From: Subdoligranulum sp.
Lineage (GTDB): Bacteria; Bacillota; Clostridia; Oscillospirales; Ruminococcaceae
Length of the DNA: 54,160 nt
NCBI GenBank assembly: GCA_004555405.1
Contig: SFIE01000010.1
Location: 1 to 54,160 of the forward strand
Direction: 5' to 3'
Each line of letters starts with the position of its first letter. Position 1 is the first letter of the stretch. The notes beneath the pieces were generated by a model. It made no database searches. It was not told the DNA's origin and saw nothing but the letters and a program-made list of their open reading frames with translations. This document shows, piece by piece, positions 48,841-54,160 of this stretch. The translations under genes were made by a program, and so were the position numbers.

Positions 48841-49395
48841 TCAGCCGTTATAGCAGATGGCGGCGCGGATCTTTTCGGCGGTGGCCTCATCGGTCAGGCA
48901 CTTTACCAGCTCCAGCGCAAAGGGAATGGCCGAGCCCAGGCCGCGGCCGGTGATGATGTTGCCGTCCACCGTCACGCCCTCGTGGGTAACGGCGGCTCCG
49001 GTGAGCTGCTGCTCAAACAAGGGGTGGCAGGTGGCATTTCTGCCCTGCAAAAGCCCCAAGGAAGCCAGCACGCTGGGGGCGGCGCAAATGGCAGCCACCC
49101 ATTTATGAGGATCGGCGGCAAAGGCGCGGCACTGTGCGGCCACCACACTGCTGCCGGCCAGATGGCTGGTGCCGGGCATACCGCCGGGCAGAACGATCAT
49201 ATCTACATCCGAGAAATCCACTTCGTCGGCCAGAGCATCGGCCATCAGGCAAACACCGTGGGAAGAAATGATCTGACGCTGCTTGCTGATGCTGGCAGTA
49301 TCCACGGCACAGCCCGCGCGGCGCAAAAGATCCACAGCCAACAGGCCCTCGCATTCTTCAAATCCATCGGCTAAAAATACAACTGCTTTACTCAT
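48841..49395 (-). CDS. DJ-1/PfpI family protein (ThiJ-like)
   Basis: 184 residues. FLADGFEECEGLLAVDLLRRAG holds the conserved Glu of DJ-1; IVLPGGMPGTSHL follows; the nucleophile elbow is AAICAAPSVLA with reactive Cys. Members act as deglycase-like, glyoxalase III-like or chaperone-type proteins in stress; the exact activity is uncertain. Start 49395 has AGAGG upstream. The gap 49396-49661 contains only the promoter and leader of the next gene. Confidence 0.92.
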   Translation of the reverse strand: MSKAVVFLADGFEECEGLLAVDLLRRAGCAVDTASISKQRQIISSHGVCLMADALADEVDFSDVDMIVLPGGMPGTSHLAGSSVVAAQCRAFAADPHKWVAAICAAPSVLASLGLLQGRNATCHPLFEQQLTGAAVTHEGVTVDGNIITGRGLGSAIPFALELVKCLTDEATAEKIRAAICYNG

Positions 49396-49546
49396 AAGAA
49401 AACTTCCTCTCCGGCTCAGCACAGAGCCTGTTTTTATGATTTTTATAAATTCCTATATCTCTTCTATGATACACCCTTTGTCAAATCATGAAAACCGCCC
49501 GGCGGATAAACTTTGAGAAAATTTGTATAAAATTCCGGCAAAGCAC

Positions 49547-49575
49547 TTGCTGTCTTGACACCTGTATAGTATAAT
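49547..49575 (+). promoter_or_regulatory. Promoter of the PTS-IIC-like gene
   Basis: TTGCTG (49547-49552), 17-bp spacer, TATAAT (49570-49575), then a leader of about 80 nt with a small G/C hairpin. No known riboswitch could be recognised in the leader. Confidence 0.6.
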
Positions 49576-49661
49576 GGCAGAGCACTCCGGTGTTTTCCGG
49601 GGCAGCGCCGGATAAAACCCATCAGGGAAAACCGTGACCGCAAGAGAGGAAATCGTTTGAT

Positions 49662-50720
49662 ATGGAAAAAGTAAAGGCTTTTCTGAAAAAGAAAAATGTA
49701 GAGATCAGCGCCAAGCGCTATCTGGTGGATGCACTGGGCGCTATGGCGCAGGGCTTGTTTGCCAGCCTGCTGATCGGCACCATTGTAAGCACGCTGGGCC
49801 GTCAGCTGGGCATTGAATATCTTACCACGCTGGGCGGCTATGCCAGCGCCGTGGCAGGCCCTGCCATGGCTGTGAGCATTGGCTGGGCGCTGCAGTGCCC
49901 GCCGCTGGTGCTGTTCAGCCTGGTGGCTGTGGGCAACGCCGCCAACGCACTGGGCGGTGCAGGCGGCCCCTTGGCCGTGCTGGTGATCACCGTGATCGCC
50001 GCCGAATGCGGCAAGCTGATCAGCAAGGAGACCCGTGTGGACATTCTGGCCACGCCGGGCGTGACCATCTTTGTGGGCGTTGGCCTGGCCGAGCTGATCG
50101 CTCCGGGCATTGGCGCGGCGGCCAGCAGCGTGGGCCAGCTGATCATGTGGGCCACCGAGCTGCAGCCCCTGCTGATGGGCATTCTGGTGTCGGTGCTGGT
50201 GGGCATGGCGCTCACGCTACCCATTTCCAGCGCGGCCATCTGTGCTGCCCTGGGCCTTACGGGCCTTGCGGGCGGCGCTGCCGTGGCAGGCTGCTGTGCC
50301 CAGATGGTGGGCTTTGCCGTGATGAGCTATAAAGAAAACGGTGTGGGCGGCCTGATCAGTCAGGGCATCGGCACCAGTATGCTGCAGATGGGCAACATTG
50401 TGAAAAACCCGCGCATCTGGATCGCCCCCACGCTGGCAAGCGCCATCACCGGCCCCATTGCCACCTGTGTGTTCCGCATGACCATGAACGGCACCCCGGT
50501 GTCCAGCGGTATGGGCACCTGCGGTCTGGTGGGCCAGATCGGCGTGTACACCGGCTGGATGGCTGAGATCGAGGCCGGCACCCGCGCCGCCATTACCGGC
50601 TTTGACTGGCTGGGCCTTGTGCTGATCTGCTTTGTGCTGCCTGCTGTGCTGAGCACTGTGTTCTGCGAGATCGAGCGCAAGCTGGGCTGGGTGAAGGACG
50701 GCGACCTGAAGCTGGACTAA
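49662..50720 (+). CDS. PTS-IIC-like membrane protein (PfoR family)
   Basis: 352 residues, eight to nine hydrophobic helices. KRYLVDALGAMAQGLFASLLIGTI at the start and repeated GxGLAELIAPGIGAA, LTLPISSAAICAALGLTGLAGGAA and NGTPVSSGMGTCGLVG stretches match the PTS_EIIC_2/PfoR group. Despite the name, these proteins lack linked EIIA/EIIB components here, and a sugar transport role is not proven. Single-gene unit with a promoter and terminator. Confidence 0.8.
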   Translation: MEKVKAFLKKKNVEISAKRYLVDALGAMAQGLFASLLIGTIVSTLGRQLGIEYLTTLGGYASAVAGPAMAVSIGWALQCPPLVLFSLVAVGNAANALGGAGGPLAVLVITVIAAECGKLISKETRVDILATPGVTIFVGVGLAELIAPGIGAAASSVGQLIMWATELQPLLMGILVSVLVGMALTLPISSAAICAALGLTGLAGGAAVAGCCAQMVGFAVMSYKENGVGGLISQGIGTSMLQMGNIVKNPRIWIAPTLASAITGPIATCVFRMTMNGTPVSSGMGTCGLVGQIGVYTGWMAEIEAGTRAAITGFDWLGLVLICFVLPAVLSTVFCEIERKLGWVKDGDLKLD

Positions 50721-50748
50721 GCCTTTCGGAGCAAGACCAATAAAATAG

Positions 50749-50794
50749 AAGCACCGCTGTGCCAAAGCGTTTTGGGCTTGGCACGGCGGTGCTT
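50749..50794. terminator. Terminator after the PTS-IIC-like gene
   Basis: 17-bp stem AAGCACCGCTGTGCCAA/TTGGCACGGCGGTGCTT (one mismatch) followed by TT. Confidence 0.85.
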
Positions 50795-50807
50795 TTGCAT
50801 TTGATCT

Positions 50808-51689
50808 TTACAGGCGATATTCGGGAAAACGCTCGCAGCAAAAATCCTTGAATTTTTGCGCTGCGGCAGAAAGCACTTCGCTGCTGCGCCAGTTCAGCAC
50901 CACAAAAACCTTTTTGCTGTCGTGGGGATAGCGCAGCAGCTTATAGTGCCCGGTGGGGCGGAAGATCTGGGTCAAAAGCACATTGGAAAAGCCGGTGGCC
51001 AGCCCGGCTTCGATGATCTGCTGCTTGAACATCAAGTTGTTGGTGCGATAGCGAATGTTGGGCGAAATGCCCGCCCGCGCAAACTCGGAGAAGATCTCCT
51101 CCTCCTGATCGCCCGGCAGATACAGCGATACAAACGAATCATTTTTCAGCTCGCTCAGCGTGTAATGGCAGCCATCGGCAGGCGGCGTGTGCTGGGCGGG
51201 CACGGCGTACTGACAGCTGTAAGCCGCCACGAGCCGCCGCTCGCTCAGGCCCAGGCTGTTGCTGTGCGCATAGCCCAGAATGCCATCCAACTGATCGGCC
51301 TGCGGAGAAAAGGTATCGGTAAGCGAAAGAAGATTGAAGGTGACATCGGGGTTCAGGGCCGAAAACTCCTGTATGCAGGGCAGCAGCGGCGAAAGAGGCA
51401 GATAGCTGCCAAGGGTAATGTTACCCTGCAAACGGTCGCTTTTAATATCCTCGGCGGCGCTGTGAATGCTGCCGAGCGCAGGGGAGATCTGGCTGTAAAA
51501 GCGCCGCCCCTTGGCGGTGAGCTGAATGCCTTTGCCGCTTTTTTCAAACAGCTTTACGCCCAGTTCGTTTTCCAGACGGCGAATGGTCTGGCTGAGGGCG
51601 GGCTGCGATATGTGCAGCAGCTGTGCGGCCTTGGTCACGCTTTTCTGGCGCACGACCTCGCTGAAATATTGAAGCTGAAGCAGTTCCAT
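50808..51689 (-). CDS. LysR-family transcription regulator
   Basis: 293 residues. N-terminal winged helix (LLQLQYFSEVVRQKSVTKAAQLL, SQPALSQTIRRLENELGVKLFEKSGKGIQLT) and an effector domain starting at GNITLGSY, CynR/GltC-like. Divergent from the esterase gene at 51843. A perfect palindrome between them is a likely binding site. The inducer is unknown. Confidence 0.93.
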   Translation of the reverse strand: MELLQLQYFSEVVRQKSVTKAAQLLHISQPALSQTIRRLENELGVKLFEKSGKGIQLTAKGRRFYSQISPALGSIHSAAEDIKSDRLQGNITLGSYLPLSPLLPCIQEFSALNPDVTFNLLSLTDTFSPQADQLDGILGYAHSNSLGLSERRLVAAYSCQYAVPAQHTPPADGCHYTLSELKNDSFVSLYLPGDQEEEIFSEFARAGISPNIRYRTNNLMFKQQIIEAGLATGFSNVLLTQIFRPTGHYKLLRYPHDSKKVFVVLNWRSSEVLSAAAQKFKDFCCERFPEYRL

Positions 51690-51742
51690 GAAAACCTCGT
51701 TTTATAACTCCTGTATTATAGAAAATAGATTGTAAAATGTAT

Positions 51743-51772
51743 TTGATATTATATATCATGTTGGATTATAAT
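51743..51772 (+). promoter_or_regulatory. Esterase promoter with LysR-type box
   Basis: TTGATA (51743-51748), 18-bp spacer, TATAAT (51767-51772). The palindrome TGATAT-TAT-ATATCA (51744-51758) covers the -35, where LysR regulators usually bind. Confidence 0.5.
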
Positions 51773-51842
51773 TTCAATAGAAAAAGATAAAAACTGTTGA
51801 AATTCACAAGTGACAATGTTAAGGAAAGGAAGAAGATGAAAT

Positions 51843-52790
51843 ATGAAGGTTTGCGTAAGAGAGCTGTATCCCTACCCCGGCTATGAAGACCATGTGAAAA
51901 TGAATATCCAAACCGACGAAGGCGGCAAGGTGAGCATGGAGGAGCTGCAGGCGCAGATCAAGGCCTACAAGCTGGGCGAGGGCACCACCATGCGGGATTT
52001 CGAGATCCCCGGCGTGGAGGAAGGCACCACCCTGAAGCTGCGCGTGATCACCCCGGCCAATGCCCCCAAGCCCTCGCCTGTTGTGCTGGACATCCACGGC
52101 GGCGGCTTTGTGAGCGGCAATCTGGACATTGACAACTACCGCAATATTGCCATTGCCGAGGCTACGCCCTGCATCGTGGTGTCGGTGGAATACCGGCTGG
52201 CCACCCGTGAGCTGCCGTTCCCCGCACAGCTGATGGACTGCCATCAGGCGTATCTGTGGCTGACCCGGCACGCAGCCGAAATCGGCGGCGATGATTCCCG
52301 CATTGCCCTGCACGGCACCAGCGCCGGCGGAAATCTGGCAGCGGCACTGGCCCTGTATCTGCGCGATCACGGCGAGCAGCAGCCCGCCCTGACCGTGCTG
52401 ATGAACCCCGCACTGGGCGTGGGGCTTACGGCTTCGCAGCTGCAGATGGGCTATCTGGGCGCCAAAACCGACTATGCGCACAATGTGTTTGCCATTTATG
52501 CCAACATGAACGGCGAGGCGGTCTCGTATTACGCCGCACCGCTGCTGTGCCCCGCGCTCGAGGGCCTTGGCCCGCACATGATCGTGGCAGCAGAATATGA
52601 TCCGCTGCGCGATGAGGCCCTGCAATATGCCATGCGTCTGCTGCAGGAGCAGGTGCCGTGCGAGGTGTATTCGGCACCGCGTGTAACCCACGGCTTCTGC
52701 GTGCTGGATAAGCCGCTCACCCGCTGGGTGCATCGCGGCATTGCCGCTTCGCTGCGCCGTGAGTTCGGCATGGAGATCACCGAGATCTGA
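51843..52790 (+). CDS. Alpha/beta hydrolase, HSL-type esterase
   Basis: 315 residues. Oxyanion motif DIHGGGFVSG, nucleophile in HGTSAGGNLAAA, acid in EYDPLRDEA and catalytic His in VTHGFCVLDK are all in order. This is the hormone-sensitive-lipase-like (Abhydrolase_3) family that cleaves short acyl esters; no signal peptide. AAAGGAAGAAG precedes the start. The divergent LysR gene probably controls it. Confidence 0.92.
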   Translation: MKVCVRELYPYPGYEDHVKMNIQTDEGGKVSMEELQAQIKAYKLGEGTTMRDFEIPGVEEGTTLKLRVITPANAPKPSPVVLDIHGGGFVSGNLDIDNYRNIAIAEATPCIVVSVEYRLATRELPFPAQLMDCHQAYLWLTRHAAEIGGDDSRIALHGTSAGGNLAAALALYLRDHGEQQPALTVLMNPALGVGLTASQLQMGYLGAKTDYAHNVFAIYANMNGEAVSYYAAPLLCPALEGLGPHMIVAAEYDPLRDEALQYAMRLLQEQVPCEVYSAPRVTHGFCVLDKPLTRWVHRGIAASLRREFGMEITEI

Positions 52791-52825
52791 AAGCGGCCAA
52801 AAGCGCGCGGGATCCCAATAAAATG

Positions 52826-52869
52826 AAAAGGCTGCTGCACGGGGAACTACCCTTGTGCAGCAGCCTTTT
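52826..52869. terminator. Bidirectional terminator between the esterase and tRNA-Arg
   Basis: Perfect 15-bp stem AAAAGGCTGCTGCAC/GTGCAGCAGCCTTTT with a T-run on the plus strand and on the minus strand. Confidence 0.85.
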
Positions 52870-52946
52870 TGGTGCGACCGGGAGGATTCGAACCTCTGGC
52901 CTTCCGGGTCGGAGCCGAACGCTCTATCCAGCTGAGCTACGATCGC
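52870..52946 (-). tRNA. tRNA-Arg (CCG)
   Basis: 77 nt including encoded CCA. Acceptor GCGATCG/CGGTCGC, D-arm GCTCAGCTGGATAGAGC, anticodon loop CTCCGAC (anticodon CCG) and T-arm with GGTTCGAATCC. A 14-bp palindrome GTTCTTATAAGAAC (52953-52966) and a TATGAT -10 box (minus strand, 52979-52974) lie just upstream. Confidence 0.95.
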
Positions 52947-53028
52947 ATATCCGTTCTTATAAGAACCTAAGCTATCATAGCACATTTTGCTTCAAAAGAA
53001 AAGGGGAAAATTGAAACTGAAGGCCGGA

Positions 53029-53802
53029 TTACTTCTTTTTGTTTTTGCACCAGATCATATACAGCCCGTCCAAAATCAAATTTTCGCGGTAAGTGATGCC
53101 GCAGGTGCAGGCATTCAGAATGCTTTTGGGGAATTGGCCGGTGGCAATGGCGGCGGTGTCCTGCCCAAGCTCGGCACGAAAACGCGCCATCAGCCCGTCA
53201 ATCATCACGGCGGTGCCCAGCACAGCGCCGGTGTGCAGGCTGGAAGCCGTTGTGGTGGCCAGCACGCTGCCCACGGGGGCATCTACATCTACATGGGAAA
53301 GCTGGCTCGTGTGGCGCACCAGCGTGTTCAGCGCAAGGTGAGGCCCGGCGCTGATCACACCGCCCACCAGCTGTCCGGCGGCGTTTACGGCCATCATGCT
53401 GCAGGCGGTGTCCATGTGGATCAAAACCAGCGGCGGTTTATGGATCTGCAGCGCAGCCACGGCCCCGCACAAAAGCTCGGCACCCAGCTCAGAAGGATTG
53501 TCGATGCGCAGGGGCAGCCCGCTGCGCATTCCGGGGCCTACAATGCGCACACGCACCGAATAAAGCATTTCAAGGGCGGCCTTTACAGGGCTGGTCAGGC
53601 TGGGCACTACGCTGCCCAGAATGGCGCCCTCTACCTGCTCGGGGGCAATGTGGTGCAGCGAAAGCACGCCGCCGATGCGCACGGCGTATTCATCTGCCGT
53701 GGCAGCCTTTACGCTGGCCAGGCGTGCGGAAAACAAGATGGAATCGTTTTCAAAGGCACCCAGCGTAATGTTGGTGTTGCCGATGTTTACGGTAAGGATC
53801 AT
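53029..53802 (-). CDS. coaX: Type III pantothenate kinase CoaX
   Basis: 257 residues of the ASKHA fold. ILTVNIGNTNITLGAFEND at the N-terminus (phosphate 1 motif), GAILGSVVPSLTSPV, DTACSMMAVNAAGQLVGGVISAGPHL and the C-terminal half are CoaX signatures. It catalyses the first step of coenzyme A synthesis and is not feedback-inhibited by CoA. AAAGGAG-like sequence precedes the ATG. Confidence 0.95.
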   Translation of the reverse strand: MILTVNIGNTNITLGAFENDSILFSARLASVKAATADEYAVRIGGVLSLHHIAPEQVEGAILGSVVPSLTSPVKAALEMLYSVRVRIVGPGMRSGLPLRIDNPSELGAELLCGAVAALQIHKPPLVLIHMDTACSMMAVNAAGQLVGGVISAGPHLALNTLVRHTSQLSHVDVDAPVGSVLATTTASSLHTGAVLGTAVMIDGLMARFRAELGQDTAAIATGQFPKSILNACTCGITYRENLILDGLYMIWCKNKKK

Positions 53803-54011
53803 GGGAAAGGCTCCTTTATATCATAAATTCAAAAACAAAATGCATGGCTATATAATGTAATATATTATAAGCGATATTTCTAAGAATGTACACCGTAAAG
53901 AATCAAAAACCGGGCGCAGAAAAAGCGTTTAGAATATTGAATGAAATAGCGTGCCATTTCAAAGCGGCAAAAAGAATTTTGCAAAAATTTGAAAAAAGTT
54001 TGAAAAAGTGA

Positions 54012-54040
54012 TTGACAAAAGGCGATGGGAGTAGTATTAT
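54012..54040 (+). promoter_or_regulatory. Strong promoter P1 at the right edge (rRNA-type)
   Basis: Perfect TTGACA (54012-54017), 17-bp spacer, TATTAT (54035-54040), preceded by A/T tracts (UP-element-like) at 53965-54010. Behind it come two small hairpins (GCTGTCGCACGACAGC and CCAGCCGAAAGGCTGG). The rest of the gap from 53803 has no gene. Confidence 0.7.
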
Positions 54041-54129
54041 AAGCAAGCTGTCGCACGACAGCGGCCAGCCGAAAGGCTGGAATGGCTGCTATCACTTGAA
54101 AGGCTGCTAAAAAATAATTCAAAAAGTGC

Positions 54130-54158
54130 TTGACAAACGAAGCACAGCGAGTTATAAT
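54130..54158 (+). promoter_or_regulatory. Strong promoter P2 at the right edge (rRNA-type)
   Basis: Perfect TTGACA (54130-54135), 17-bp spacer, perfect TATAAT (54153-54158). Tandem consensus promoters with A/T tracts are usual before rRNA operons; the gene itself is beyond the window. Confidence 0.75.
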
Positions 54159-54160
54159 AA

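Noticed and set aside
49555..49575. TTGACA at 49555 as -35 box for the PTS-IIC-like gene
   Set aside because: It lies only nine bases before TATAAT; TTGCTG at 49547 gives the correct 17-bp spacing.
49576..49661. Riboswitch in the leader of the PTS-IIC-like gene
   Set aside because: The leader is short and shows no conserved core or terminator/antiterminator pair that I can recognise.
53880..54122. 80-codon minus-strand frame at the right edge
   Set aside because: It covers the two strong plus-strand promoters and A/T tracts, lacks a ribosome site and has codon use unlike the genome.

Overview
The window is bacterial chromosome from a GC-rich, low-spore-signature gut Firmicute, most likely an Oscillospiraceae/Ruminococcaceae member of the Faecalibacterium-Gemmiger-Subdoligranulum type. 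This is inferred from the gene set (darA-holB-ricT-trmN6-rsmI synteny, CoaX, CsoR/CopA, class B sortase, dockerins, MocR/ECF pairs), the strong bias to GGC/GCC/CTG codons and Gram-positive type signals. Two tRNA genes are present (initiator Met-CAT and Arg-CCG). No rRNA gene, CRISPR array or complete insertion sequence is visible.

Layout. 1-~1085 is the AT-richer right end of a mobile element: the 3' part of a UvrD-type helicase gene followed by about 340 bp packed with hairpins. The element end lies inside bioB, which is cut after about 111 codons. 1083-3416: bioB remnant, bioY with an operator/promoter, and a divergent pair of chromate-transporter half genes. 3417-3814: intergenic region with a phased array of DnaA-box-like nonamers. 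3815-10157: rhomboid-like protein, darA, holB, ricT, ferredoxin, trmN6-like, rsmI, phosphodiesterase and a ligase-only birA. 10333-11669: a DUF4160/DUF2442 pair and a long gene-poor stretch. 11670-13046: MATE exporter. 13151-22962: nine-gene surface-glycan cluster on the minus strand, including an alpha-1,2-fucosyltransferase (GT11), an ABO-type GT6 transferase, a Wzx-like flippase, one GT2, three GT4 enzymes and two poorly known proteins. 23118-25465: lipase-like hydrolase and a second MATE exporter. 25546-30446: a dockerin protein and a 1373-residue membrane-anchored MBG-repeat protein with a cohesin-like N-terminal domain. 30731-31258: CarD-like regulator. 31525-34357: copA-csoR copper operon with a nested copZ-like unit. 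34423-35796: third MATE exporter. 36008-38512: SpoIID-dockerin fusion and asparaginase. 38589-41241: phospholipid operon (VTT protein, pssA, psd, PAP2). 41330-44043: two-component system. 44220-46426: HD phosphohydrolase, sortase B, a gene remnant and tRNA-fMet. 46551-49395: ECF S-component, MocR regulator and a DJ-1 family protein. 49662-52946: PTS-IIC-like protein, LysR regulator with divergent esterase, and tRNA-Arg. 53029-53802: coaX. The window ends in two tandem strong promoters of the type found before rRNA operons.

How it fits together. Biotin synthesis appears broken by the element, while biotin uptake (BioY) and attachment (BirA) remain. The glycan cluster has the two activities that build blood-group A/B-like termini in order: fucose onto galactose (GT11), then a GT6 sugar onto that H-type acceptor. 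Three proteins carry cohesin-like and/or dockerin modules, suggesting a small cell-surface assembly. The phospholipid operon makes phosphatidylserine and phosphatidylethanolamine and adds a lipid-phosphatase-like and a VTT-type protein.
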